From contig JARUPZ010000009.1 in the NCBI GenBank assembly GCA_031213475.1, positions 4,117,001 through 4,181,000 on the forward strand: a stretch of DNA of 64,000 nt. The letters are read 5' to 3'. Numbering within the stretch: position 1 is the first letter of the stretch; every line of letters begins with the position of its first letter. The notes beneath the pieces are model-generated. The model was not told where the DNA came from. It ran no database searches and saw only the letters and a program-made list of their open reading frames with translations. Source of the stretch: Nereocystis luetkeana. Taxonomy: Eukaryota > Sar > Phaeophyceae > Laminariales > Laminariaceae. Position numbers and translations under genes: made by a program. Shown here piece after piece: positions 43,190-53,754 of this stretch.

Positions 43190-46100
43190 GGCGGTAGCGA
43201 CCTACGACGTGCACACACTGGCTGTAAAGGGGGAACAACGGGTACGGACATGACGAGCGTGTACTGGCGAAGGGACGGCAACTCGGCTGTGACTTCATTG
43301 GCCTGCAGGAAACTCGGAGGTCCGGCAGCACGACGTTCCGTGCGGCAGGGTATCGTGTTTTCTGTTCAGGACAGGAAACAACAGCCACCAGGCAAGGGCT
43401 GTACGAAGTAGGCCTAGCTGTCAAGGAATCGTTGTGCAGTAAGTCTGTGTATACTCATCAGTTCGTTTACGAGCGGCTAATGTATATGCGCTTTGAGCTG
43501 GCTGGCAAATGCGAGGCAGTCAATTTCGTCGTTGCGTATGCTCCAACTGATTGTACCAAGGACGCCGAACTGAAACGTATTTTCTGGCAGAAGCTGGAGT
43601 ACTTGGTGGAAAAAAATCCGACGAAAGAGTATCTGTTCGTACTGGTGGATGCCAACGCGCGAACTGGACAGAGGAAGGAAGGGTGCGGTGATGATGAAAG
43701 CAGAGTGCTGGGAGCGTATGGACGTGATGTTCGTAACGAAAATGGCAGACGGCTACTATCGTTCGCCACCAATTGCAAGTTAGCTCTCACCAACACGTTT
43801 TTCAGCACGCGCAAGGGTGGGATATCGCATACTCACAACGGCATCGGCCCGATTGACCGTAAGCGGATCGACTACATCCTAACCCGTCAAGTCCATCGAC
43901 CTAGAGTACAAGATGCGAAAGTCGTCCCACAGCCTCCTGCCCCAGCTAAGGCTGACTCAGACCACAACATCTTGTATATCAAAGTCCGACTCGGTGGTCA
44001 TTTTGCGCCCAACAGACAAATACGTAGACCGACAAAACGCCGAGAGTTTGACAGGCAGCTATTTATGTCCGATGGAAAGTGTCGTGAACGAGTAGTCTCC
44101 AGGGTCATCTCCTCTTAACCAGCCTATCCAGCCCCGTAATACGTCTGGTATGGTTGAGTTTTTCTCTACGGCTGTTAATGATGCGGTCGAAAAAGAGGTA
44201 CCACCCCCTGCACGTCACCACCGCAGGCGTGGATGGTGTGAATCTGCCGAAACCTTGGCCTCATTACTACCAGCATGGACAGCGAGGGAGGATGCACGAC
44301 AATTCTTGCGTGCCCACCCCCGGGACAGAACCGCGTGGAAGACCCTGAGATCTGCGTGTGCAAAACCTGCAGAAGGTGATTGATGCAGGATTGCATGCGT
44401 ACTTCGAAGCGTACCTTGCCGAAACCGACCGACTCCTAGCGAACAACGACCAGACATGCTTTTACAAGAACTTTCAGAGTACGGTAGGATTGGAAGGGAC
44501 TAAAGCGAGGAGCGAACAGTTCATTAGGGACGAGGATGGCACGATCTTACGGGATAAGGTGCGAATTCGTGAACGATGGGCGGGGTTTTACCACAAACTC
44601 TTGAACACGAAGTCGCTGAAACTCGATCCCACGTTCATCGACCTCTTGCCACCGCGACCACCTAAACTCTCGCTTGAAGATGAACCATCCATAGACGAGA
44701 TGACAGAAGCACTTAAGGGGATGTCGAATTGGAAAGCTGTCGGGCCAGATGGTCTCCCGGTAGAACTCCTAAACATCGACCACCTGGCATTCGCCCAGTG
44801 CTTTCACAACATCCTTGTCAATGTTTGGTTAACAGAAGAAGTCCCTCAGCAATGGAAATATACCGATTATCAAGGTCCTTCACAGAAAGAAGGATCGAAC
44901 TGACTGCAACAACTATAGAAGGGTTTCGCTTGTTGCCCACGCAGGCAAAGTGTTGTTGAAAATCGTCGCGTCCCGCCTCAGCAACTACTGCGAGACCAAG
45001 GAACTACTCCCTGAGGAACAGTGCGGCTTCCGCCCCGCACGATCAACGATTGATATGTTGTTCGTCGTGCGCCGGCTGCAAGAGCTCGGACGACAGAGGA
45101 AAATCCCCTTATACTTGTGCTTCATCGATCTGCAGAACGCGTACGACTCTGTCGACCGAGAGCTGTTATGGAAGGTACTCACACGCTTTGGCGTACCAAC
45201 CAAGATGCTGAGAATTACCCGTAATTTCCACGATGGCATGCGGGCTCGCGTGCGTACTGATGACGGCGAGCACTCGGAATGGTTTAATGTCAAGCAGGGG
45301 CTGCGGCAAGGCTGTGTACTATCACCCTTACTCTTCAACGTGTTCTTCGCTGCTGCGTTACACGTCGTACTAGTACGCTTCAGCCAAGACCAAGCCATTG
45401 TAAGGGATTTGGTCCAACTCAGTGAAGCTGGAGTAGTTCGAACAGGGAAGGAGGAGTCATTGGCGTGCGTGCGAAGGTCTGTATGGTGCATGTTGTACGC
45501 CGATGATGCAGGAATTGTCTCGAAGTCGGCTGAAGGGCTCGCAAATATGATGACAGTCATCGTGACTGTCTTCGAAGCAGCAGGCCTCACGGTGTCGGAA
45601 AAGAAGACAGAGACAGAGGTATAAGCCAACGACCCAGTTCTTATACCTAGGCGGCGTTATCCACGAAAACGCTGCGCTCTCGCTCGAAATCGACCGACGG
45701 ATCCGCCTCATGCGAGCATACCTCAAACGGTTCGGCCCGGAGTTATATGATAGGACGACCGCCCCCCTTAGCCTTAAAGTCCGAATGCTGAAGCCGAGGT
45801 GATTGAGACGCTGCTGTACGGGTGTGTGACGTGGACCCTCAGAGCGGAACACTTTGCCAAGCTTCGAACGGCTCACCACCAAGTCCTGTTGCGAGTCATT
45901 GGCTTCCAGCGCCGACTTCGTACTGACCATGCCACCCTCTCGTACGCGAAGACCCTCAAGATGACACGTTGCGAGAGCATCGAAATAACCATTCGTAAAC
46001 AGCGGCTTTTCTTTGCGGGGGGCGTGGCACGGCAAAGCAAGGAGCGATTACCTAGTCGGGTAATGTTCGGGACGATAGCTAGTGGGGAGAACCCGAGACC

Positions 46101-46515
46101 AGACGGACAGTGTAAGGCTTGGCATAGATGCATAGTCGAAGACCTTAGGTAGTTCCGAGCCACCGAAGGGTCAACGGAAGTTGCCCCCTTGGTGTTTGAA
46201 GTTGAGACCGCGTTGTGGTCCACTGCAGTCAAAAAGGCGGGGAAGTGGTACCGGGGGATCCTTGAAGCAGCCGAACGGTTCATGGTCAGGTTGCACGAGG
46301 CTGAGACTGAAATGAGTAGGCAGCGCCCGGCATCGGCCATGGATGGTTTCCAAGGGAACGGGGGTGGAGGGGGCAACAACAACAGGAGAAGTGGCAGAAA
46401 GCCCGACCAAGGGAATGCGGAGAGGGGGGGGAACAAGAGGGGTAGAAGGGAAACTGCGGTAGACGAAAGTAGGAAGGAGATGGCAGACAGGGTAGCAAGG
46501 CACCAAGTCGACTAG
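43190..46515 (+). pseudogene. LINE (non-LTR retrotransposon) endonuclease-reverse transcriptase
   Basis: Nearly complete pol with an N-terminal AP-type endonuclease and a reverse transcriptase. The endonuclease shows DFIGLQETR, VVAYAPTD, LVDANARTGQ, RIDYIL and the terminal SDHNI. The reverse transcriptase shows [61 protein letters not shown] and FLYLGG. The C-terminal part includes ETLLYGCVTWTLR and IRKQRLFFAGGVARQ, then a glycine- and asparagine-rich tail. The endonuclease copies into nicked DNA by target-primed reverse transcription. The frame changes near 43225, 44120-44150, 44360, 44905-44945, 45620 and 45790, so it is inactive. Most of the RT lies in the same frame as the endonuclease. 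Clade not assigned; no CCHC was seen. Confidence 0.85.
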
Positions 46516-46880
46516 GAAGTAGAACATGCCCATACTACTAGTGCTACCAACTGGTGCAGCTGGTTCGAACGTGGTCTTCCCTTGTCTTCTTTTTTTGTTT
46601 TGTTTTTTTTCTTTCTTGCGCTGACTCTCCGTGATTTTCGTTTTTGTTTTTTTCTTCCTTTTCTGATTGATAAGCCGTACTGAAGGAGCCGTGTGGCGTG
46701 GCTGAATGACGAACCTGCTCTGCTCGTTTCGTATTGCCTGACGCCAAGGGGATGGGCATAGATAGTTGACGAACGCAGGGCGGAGACGGCAGTCTGGGTA
46801 GCAAGGTACCAGGCGGATTAGGAGGGAGAACCTGGCTATACTACTCGTACCACAAATTACTGCCGCCACCTGGAAGGTGC
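46516..46880 (+). repeat. LINE 3' end with an imperfect duplication
   Basis: 46488-46560 and 46795-46875 match (GGGTAGCAAGG, AGGRAGWAGAAC, TATACTACT or CATACTACT, ACTGGTGCAGCTGG against GCCGCCACCTGG). The spacer is T-rich. Either the 3' end was duplicated or two related 3' ends lie in tandem. Confidence 0.5.
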
Positions 46881-47175
46881 TTTGGGCTTTGGTCTGCCTC
46901 TTACTTACCCTTTGTTATTTTTCCTTCGTTGTTTTTTTCCTTGGTTCTTTGTACTCTGTTTACAAGCAGTAGTGGTGTTTTTTGTTAGTTTTTTTCTCTT
47001 CTCTAGCTCGTTCTTTTTTAGGTGTTGGCCACCTCGCCTGCGGGGGGGTCACGACAGTTTTTTTCTCCTAGTTTTTGCTTTCATTTCTTTTTTTTTTCTC
47101 TTTCGATTTGTCTACATTGTTTTTGTTTTCTCTTTGATTGTTTCTTTTCGTTTCACTATTTCATAGATTGCGTAT
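46881..47175 (+). other. T-rich tract
   Basis: Pyrimidine-rich DNA with repeated TTTTTTCTC runs. It follows the LINE end and could be decayed tail or low-complexity DNA. The hydrophobic frame here (46882-47166) is a product of the T-runs. Confidence 0.5.
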
Positions 47176-47914
47176 GTCGTGCCTGTCGTATCTAGTATGA
47201 TGACATGGCTTTGCATTGCCCACTGTAGTGCATACTGCACACGTGGCAACGTAGCATCTCTGTGGCGTAGCTTTGTGACCACAGAACTTGTATCTCTTCT
47301 AGGATTGGAGAATCGGCACGGACACTGGTTGTGCTGGATGTCGACGGGTAGAAAGAACAGTTTAATGTGAAGAACACACAGACACACAACATGCGAAAGT
47401 TTTTCCTTGTTTTCTCTCCTCCTCCTGCAGTACTTCAGGCTTTAGAAAAAAATGATGACGGCTGCTGTCAATTTGCTTTGTTGTGGTTGTTCGAAAAACA
47501 CGAAATACATCACTGCGCACAAGGTTTAATGGACACCGATATTGCTGGTACCGGCTATAAAAGGGACCCGACGCGCACACGTAAATACAACTTGTAGATA
47601 CCCAGGAACGAGTTGGGGAACGTTCTTGAAGGGTCCCCCAGCCCGGCCCAAAGGTAAGGCCTCATTATGGCCCCCCTCGAGATCAGTGTTTATCAAGCTT
47701 TCTTCCCCAAATATAGGTCGAGAAGAAGAAGTTGTGTGAGACACCACCCGCCCACCCTGAGAAAAGATACGACATGATTACTCGGGACTCCAGGTATTCC
47801 CAGATCTGGTTTTCTACGTGTTTCTCCTCTGAAAACCGCCGGTAGAAAAAATATTCGAGTGTGCGGGTTTCTAAATTTTCGAAATATATAAGGTTAACGA
47901 AAAGTATATGTATT
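47176..47914. repeat. Non-coding DNA with a dispersed 110-bp segment
   Basis: 47278-47390 matches 17100-17215 and more weakly 54985-55090. The rest, including 47542-47770, is unrecognised. Confidence 0.4.
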
Positions 47915-48129
47915 ACTTTTACATTTTTTCATTTTTTTTTGTTTCGCGCAATTTTTCAATCTTCCATGTTTTCCTGTGTTATTTTCCCCCAATATTGGAA
48001 CGTTAACGAACTTTATTTTTTTGTTTCTAGGGAATTTCACCAATAGTGACAGAACGCCTCCGTATATTAATACATATCTCTACTATTTTCCAAACTTTAG
48101 AAATTATTGAATAAACGCTCTCCGATAAG
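47915..48129 (-). mobile_element. MITE-A copy 3
   Basis: Runs from CAATTTTTCAATCTTCC to ACGCTCTCCGATAAG, in reverse orientation to the copy at 56.2 kb. It contains GACAGAACGCCTCCGTATA. The left terminal repeat is missing or too decayed to see. Confidence 0.7.
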
Positions 48130-48159
48130 CTAAGGAACCTAAACACTCGGAGGCTATTC

Positions 48160-48372
48160 TTATATTTGCGCAGGTTCTCGAAAAAGTATTTGCCTACAGA
48201 CAAATATTTGCGCAGCTTTTCGAAAAAGTATTTGCCTCCAGACAAATATTTGCGCGGGTTCTCGAAAAAGTATCTGCCTACTACAGACAAATAATTGCGC
48301 AGCTTCTCAAGAAAGTATTTGCCTACATACAGACAAATATTTGCGCAGGTTCTGAAGAAAGTATTTGCCTGC
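48160..48372 (-). repeat. Minisatellite, about 49-53 bp unit, four and a half copies
   Basis: Units of CAAATATTTGCGCAGCTTCT followed by CGAAAAAGTATTTGCCTAC. Length differences between units are multiples of three, so a minus-strand frame (48027-48518, 163 aa) stays open and reads as repeats of KYFFEKLRKYLSVG. There is no spacer variability, so not a CRISPR. Protein status is doubtful. Confidence 0.85.
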
Positions 48373-48751
48373 CAAACAAATACCAAGTAATGTATTTGTA
48401 CAGGGTGTGATTTTTGCCGACCGGGTGACAGCACCGATCCTTCGGTAGGTTCTTCCACCATTCTTATCCCACACAATATATATTTTGAGAAAAAGAACTG
48501 GCCCAAGAATACATGCATGCGGATTTATCTCCGGAAACATACGGACGGTTTAACAAAAAATATAACCATGTGCGTTTCCTTACACTTCGGGGAAGAGTGG
48601 TTTCAACAATGCAAAAATCACAACGATTCCGACCTGCGGAGTACGACTGATTCACCTAATATTAGCGTATCTAGCATGATTATTAAATAAACACATTTTG
48701 ATTTCGATCCTGTGAGTTAGTTAACTCTAAAACTAAGGACCTTTAACAATC

Positions 48752-49014
48752 TGGGAGAAGGGATCTTTAGGTTGGTAGGCTGTTCGGGTGTTTTGGTTCC
48801 TGTTGGGATCAGGATACGGGCGAAGACCCAACCCCACCCCTGACTCTAACCCTAACCCTAACCCGCAGCCAAAACGGGCCAAACTCGCCATAAACGCGGC
48901 TGCGACGAGTTTGCATTGAACCAGGAAATTTCTCAGTTGCGGACGACGATTCCGAAGAACAGACCACGCTACACATTTTTCGAGTAAAAAACATCCCTAA
49001 AAATCCCTTCTCCC
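48752..49014. mobile_element. MITE-D copy 1, enclosing a telomere-like run
   Basis: About 263 bp with inverted ends: TGGGAGAAGGGATCTTTAGG (48752-48771), and its near complement CCCTAAAAATCCCTTCTCCCA ending at 49014. The right half (48865-49014) recurs at 51648-51803. A third relic of the left end is at 26959. Superfamily unknown. Confidence 0.7.
48846..48863 (-). repeat. Interstitial CCCTAA run
   Basis: Three CCCTAA units (TTAGGG on the other strand) inside MITE-D. Confidence 0.85.
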
Positions 49015-49387
49015 AACCTGCTAAACCTACTCCTAAAACTACAGCAAGCAGTGGAAATGATTTCCCAGATACCTGTTATGAAAGAAAAGAGGAAACAAAA
49101 AAAAACACGTAATTCATTTTTTTCCGAATTCGGGGTGAACAAATTTATTATTTCGAACCGGAAATAGAGGTAATTATTTATTTTCCGTCTTCGGGCACAC
49201 GAAATCGACTGACGACAACCAACTGCCCGGCTGCCCAGAAATGTCCGTCCGGCCCCGTATTACGTATTGCGTAGCGGAGTAAGGTGTTGTCAAGACGTGG
49301 TATACTACTGATATCAGATGTACCTATGACCTATGGGATGGTGTCAGTACTTTATAAGTACAAGATGTAGTTTCAGTCCAAAGTTTT
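49015..49387. other. Non-coding stretch
   Basis: No gene or repeat match noticed. Confidence 0.35.
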
Positions 49388-49740
49388 TTTTTTTATTTCT
49401 TGCTCATCCCATTCATTATCTCCGCACATCTTCTTCTCTCTCTCCTTCCAACTCGTCACTCAGATCTGGGGTCACATAGCAGGCTCTTCTCCCCCCTTCC
49501 CGCTACAGTACGTGCCTTCATTTTTATCGCGAGAAGATTTCAGCCTTTTCTTCCCTCGTCGACTCGCATCGAATTGTGCCTACCCAGCTGCTACCCACGC
49601 TGCAAGGCGCTCTAAACAATTGAATCTTTTTTGTTTTTATTTTTGCTAATAAAGTCAAATGTCCGACCCACCTGAGGCTCGAACCCAGAACTCAAACACA
49701 AGTAGAATTCGATGTTAACCACTTGAACAACCGGGGCGAC
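49388..49740 (-). mobile_element. tRNA-derived SINE, copy C, full length
   Basis: About 350 bp on the minus strand, with a T-run at its start and a tRNA-like head at its right end (GGCTCGAACCCAG is the complement of the B box). Body as in copies A, B, D and E. Confidence 0.85.
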
Positions 49741-50014
49741 CGGCAGGTCTACAGCAGTATCACCTGCGTACACATTTGATACCGAGTGCCATTTTGCCGA
49801 AACTTATCAATGAACACACCGGTATAATACCTGATAAACAGGGGAGTTTTTCATTTCCTAATAGCCCAAATTCATTTCGTAGACAACCGAAGTTGTGTGT
49901 GGCCTTTGTCACCGTGTTCGTAATGTCGCTTCGTTAACCGATATTTTCTTTTTTTTTGGTAGAAGCTCGTCATTATCATCATCAGTAGTCGGGAAATGAC
50001 AGCAGTATTCACTA

Positions 50015-50120
50015 TTACGGGGGACCATAGTTAACAGGACCAAATATTGTTTGTAAAAATGGATCAACACATATAGGTTTTTATCTATACCATAGGTCCT
50101 GTTATCTATGATCCCCCGTA
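50015..50120. mobile_element. MITE-C copy 1
   Basis: About 106 bp with inverted ends. Left: TTACGGGGGACCATAGTTAA, then CAGGACC. Right: GGTCCTGTTATCTATGATCC, then CCCGTA. TA-rich flanks allow a TA target duplication, but it is not clear. It abuts a SINE at 50121. Confidence 0.8.
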
Positions 50121-50462
50121 GGTCGCCCCGGTGGTTCAAGTGGTTAACCTCGAATTCTACTGTTTTGAGTCCTGGGTTCGAGCCCCAGGTGGGTCGGACT
50201 TTGAATTTATTTGCAAAAATAAAAAATAGAAAATAATCCAATTGTTGAGAGCGCCTTGCAGCGTGGGTAGGCACAATTCGATGCGACTCGACGAGGGAAG
50301 AAAAGGCTGAAATCTTCTCGCGATAAAAAATGAAGGCACGTACCGTAGCGGGAAGGGGGGAGAAGAGCCTGCTATGTGACCCCGGATCTGAGTTACGAGT
50401 TGGAAGGTGAGAGAGAAGAAGATGTGCGAAGATAATAAATGGGATGAGCATAAAAAAAAACA
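50121..50462 (+). mobile_element. tRNA-derived SINE, copy D, full length
   Basis: Starts with a tRNA-like head. The A-box-like sequence is TGGTTCAAGTGG (50132-50143) and the B box GGTTCGAGCCC (50175-50185), inside a T-arm CTGGG/CCCAG. The body holds TTCGATGCGACTCGACGAGG and GCTATGTGACCCCGG, and the end is an A-run (50452-50460). Such elements use an internal RNA polymerase III promoter and depend on LINE machinery. This is the clearest copy. Confidence 0.88.
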
Positions 50463-50483
50463 ATCTCCACCTGAACGGTAATA

Positions 50484-51256
50484 GGGCCGTCTCCTATGCG
50501 GTTCGATTTTTGAGCTTCAGATTTTGGCTCGATCGCATTTTCAGATGTGAAGTTGGCAAATCGAAACAGCCTTCCTATAGTATGCGGAAAAATCAGATTT
50601 ATTTGTGTGTCGACATTTGGGCAAACGCCGAGACCAACTGCTGTTTTTGTGGTTTGGCGCCGCGAAGAGACGCGCTGGGTGCGCTGCACTGTGCGTAGGA
50701 CCCAAGTGTCCGAGCCAAGGCTGGCCACCTCTGGTCTGGCGGCGAAGAGACGTGGCGAGTGCGCTAGAGCCACCTGCCTTGGTATTTTGGGTTCCATGTT
50801 GTGACTGACAGCAGTGTATTCTACGTACAAGTACTCGTACGTATCCACGGAGAGGTGCGTGCCGAGAGCGCTTCTCTTGGTCTCTAGGCCCGAGCCCGCG
50901 CCAGGCGGCTGACGTCTGGCCACAGAGGGTCGCGCCATCCGCCACCCGCGCGTCGGGCGCGAAGCAACGTCGCTATACAGCCGTCTCACCTTCCAACTCA
51001 TCGATCGTTCTGCTGCTGTTTGCTGTCATGGATAACATCTTGAATTTAGAGAGCATGCCATTTTTCGATTTGAAAATCTGATGACCCAGGTCGTCCGATT
51101 TTGGACCAAAATCCCACGACTTGGGTCATCGGATTCTCAAATCGAAACAATTCTGGTCGGATTTTGAATATTTCGACTGCATAAGCAGGGTCATTCGTTT
51201 ATGAAATCGAAAAATACAAATCTGAAGTTTAAAATAGAATCGCATAGGAAACAGCC
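50484..51256. mobile_element. MITE-E, about 770 bp with long imperfect inverted ends
   Basis: Left GGGCCGTCTCCTATGCGGTT and complemented right GGCTGTTTCCTATGCGATTC match over about 45 bp with scattered changes. The subterminal DNA on both sides is rich in CGATTTT and CAAATCG words. The middle has a GC-rich tandem-like part (50650-50765, AGAGACGCG, GCGCTGCACTGTGCG). No transposase. The GGG start with TGTTTCC is reminiscent of PIF/Harbinger-type ends, but no 3-bp duplication was found. Confidence 0.55.
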
Positions 51257-51645
51257 TAAGAGTTACTACTCTGTACCAGGTATGTGATGATGGGAAAATT
51301 TGAAGGGGTCTCAGAACCTTTTTTTTTTCGCGGAAAACCTGCGATTTACTAGACTGGACTGTCAAAAACCCCGGAAGACTCCTCAAGATGCCGACTTTAG
51401 TTTTCCGATAGCTTCCTCGAGCAATTTTCCTCGTTCCTTCCAGAGTCGTAGTTCGACTGCTGTTCGTCCATATTTTAAAAAAAACTATGTATTTCCAGTA
51501 CTACTCAGGACATCATGATTCCTCATCAAAAGGCTTCCAAAATCCATTATTTTTGGGCCTCCAGAGAAAACTGATTGGCAGCTCAAAAAAATTATCTATT
51601 AATAGGGGACCCCGGGAAACAGGAAGATGTTCCTGCAAGAACCTA
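51257..51645. other. Non-coding stretch
   Basis: TACCAGGTA at 51274-51282. No gene recognised. Confidence 0.35.
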
Positions 51646-51647
51646 CG

Positions 51648-51803
51648 GGGAGTAGCCAAAACGGGCCAAAGCTCGCCATCAATGCGGCTGCGCCGCGTTT
51701 GCATCGAACCAGGAAATTTCTCAGTTGCGGACTACGATTCCGAATTGCACACCACGCTACGCATTTTAAAAGTCAAAAACATCGCTAACGATCCCTTCTT
51801 CCA
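51648..51803. mobile_element. MITE-D copy 2, partial
   Basis: Shares GCCAAAACGGGCCAAA, AACCAGGAAATTTCTCAGTT and the end GATCCCTTCTTCCA with copy 1. The left half and the telomere-like run are missing. Confidence 0.7.
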
Positions 51804-51812
51804 GGCTGTTAA

Positions 51813-51900
51813 CCCTTTTAAAACCGCAGTCCCGTAGTGGGGACAAACCAGTCAAATTCCAAGTACTTTGTCCCCAAAACGGGGCTGCGGTTCTAAAGGG
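51813..51900. mobile_element. piggyBac-like miniature element (MITE-B), copy 4
   Basis: CCCTTTTAAAACCGCAGTCC to GGGGCTGCGGTTCTAAAGGG, left flank TTAA (51809-51812), right TTAA two bases off (51903-51906). It lies 9 bp from MITE-D copy 2. Confidence 0.8.
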
Positions 51901-52637
51901 TGTTAAGCCTACCCGCATTTCGAGGAGTCTACCGGTGTTTTTGGTTCCCCCGCCGAGCATAGGTAACGCATATATTCGGCCTGAAAACTTACCAGTACCT
52001 GGTACTTCTGATTTCTCAAGTGCTCTGAAATAAGTTGCCATAATATAACAGCAGTCAGTCAGTTGCCCCACAAGGAGTACAGGACTGTATTAATAGTATG
52101 TGTTCGTACGTGTACGGGAATCTCGTTTTCTTTTGAGTCAGCAAGGGCGTGCTGTGCCCTATCGCAATGATTAGAGTGTCTCATCCAGGCCGATCCTCAA
52201 CCATCCGGCCACGCCCGTGGAACCAGTTTCGAGGAGATCGCCCATAATAGTTGAAGTTACGAATAGGTTTTTCTTTAAGCATACGTAGAGTACTTCTAGT
52301 ACGCAGATACCGATGAAATCGTCGCTTTTCCATCGCGCCCCGGTCCCTGGACCGGTGCAGGAACAACGATTGGTTGTACTTACCAGCCAGTAAAAATTAT
52401 TAATAAAGACGTGAAATACGTACGCTATAACTTCAACTGATTGAAAACAGTTGATAATCAGTCTATTGTGCTGGGTCCCGGGTAGAACACTCGCCGACCG
52501 TCCGAAAGCAGGATCAAATCAACGCACCAGCCAGAACGGAAACGAGACCGAACCAGACCAGATTCGAAGCAAGGGGACAAACAACGCGCCCGTCCGTGAA
52601 AGTCTTACCCTTCCGTCGCGTACTACGTGGTTTCGTC
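51901..52637. other. Non-coding stretch before the candidate host gene
   Basis: TACCAG-TACCTGGTA string at 51991-52005. 52500-52600 holds a frame (52451-52657) with no known domain; it may contain the promoter or an upstream exon of the gene that follows, but no TATA box or splice signals are clear. Confidence 0.3.
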
Positions 52638-53518
52638 ATGGGCCTTGCTGGGAGTAAAGGACTCCACCACTCGGAGATCGGTTCCCTTCATCCTAACGGC
52701 CGACGGGACCCCCCTTTTTGCCACCAGTCAAACGGCCGCATGATCTCTTGCAAACACCACCGACGACTTTCCGCGGGATCGGGGGTCCTCAAAAATGTGC
52801 TCGTCGGCAAGCCGAGGAGTTGGGGAACCGAGCCACGGATCGTGCTGGCCAACAAGAGCTCGTTTCGAGTCTCCTACTGGGTGGCTCAAGAAGACAAGAA
52901 CAAAACCCCCGATAACAGTGCACGACACCAACGGCAGGTTGTCACCTCCATCAACCAGCATCTCAATGTCCTCGGCGGCCAAACAACAAGCGCAGCAAGC
53001 GGTTTGCAAAGGGACCCGATGGAAACCACAACAACAGCAACGACAGGAGAGTCACCCTCATCTCCTCCTGCCGACTTGGATGAGGATGCTGTATACTTTC
53101 TGACGAGAGACCACCGTATGGGACCGATGGGGAACACCCAGGCGACCAAGGTTGCCTTCCCGGTAGACTGTCAGGACATGAGGGTCTACGCCTTTTTCGA
53201 GGTGGACGGGAGGTGGCGGCTTTACGAGGACAAGGTGTACTCCATTGGACTGTTCAAGAAGGTCTTTACTCTTACTTCCATTAACAGCAACATCACACCG
53301 CACATCGGTCAAGCGGGCTCGGAAACCACGGCCCCATCAACAGCAGTTCCGGTGAGAGATGGAGGTGGGGTGGTTTTAAAATGCACGTACCTGTCGTTGG
53401 TGTTAAATAGTCGGAAAAAATTATGATGATACGAGTATAGCTTTCTTCAACGTTTGCTTGCGTACAATAAACCTTTTATTTTCAGAAAAAGAAACTACTT
53501 GGAATGAATCACCCATAA
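52638..53518 (+). CDS. Candidate host gene, unknown function, one intron
   Basis: Best non-transposon gene in the window. From the ATG at 52638 the frame runs to 53351 (238 codons), where CCG|GTGAG is a good 5' splice site. A pyrimidine-rich stretch with TTTTATTTTCAG ends at 53485, and 10 codons (KKKLLGMNHP) then lead to a stop at 53518, giving about 248 aa and a 134-bp intron. Two compact parts are visible. The first is about residues 65-115, with PRIVLANKSSFRVSYWVAQE. The second is about residues 150-210, with DAVYFLTRDHRMGP, KVAFPVDCQDMRVYAFFEV and GRWRLYEDKVYSI, then ITPHIGQ. A threonine- and serine-rich linker lies between them. The pattern suggests a beta-rich soluble domain, but I recognise no family. 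There is no signal peptide or membrane segment. The start is uncertain; an upstream exon is possible. Confidence 0.45.
53352..53485 (+). other. Probable intron
   Basis: GTGAG donor and TTTTCAG acceptor, 134 bp, phase 0. Without it the frame would run to 53426 with a weak tail. Splicing is inferred, not shown. Confidence 0.4.
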
Positions 53519-53754
53519 GGGGCATGACATGCTCAAAATCCGTTATTTTTTATGCGTTTTGGAGTTTGTTGTGGAAAGGGGTGCGGTGTTGCTCTGGGCA
53601 CCGGGTATTTTGTCGGGATTTCTTGATGTACAAAAATTACTTGCTGGGCTCTGTATTTCTCCGCTTTGTGGTGTTCGTAAAACATGTCATGTTTTATCCG
53701 CAACCATACCTGGTACCTTGATACGTAGTTTCAGCGTCATCGGCAGTTAATTTG
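53519..53754. other. Downstream region of the candidate gene
   Basis: TACCTGGTA at 53707-53715. No clear polyadenylation signal. A cysteine- and valine-rich frame here is not recognised. Confidence 0.3.

Noticed and set aside
46882-47166. Membrane protein in the T-rich tract
   Set aside because: The phenylalanine and leucine content follows from T-runs, with no start context or conserved residues.
48160-48372. CRISPR array
   Set aside because: Units are contiguous and alike throughout, with no unique spacers and no cas genes; the DNA is eukaryotic.
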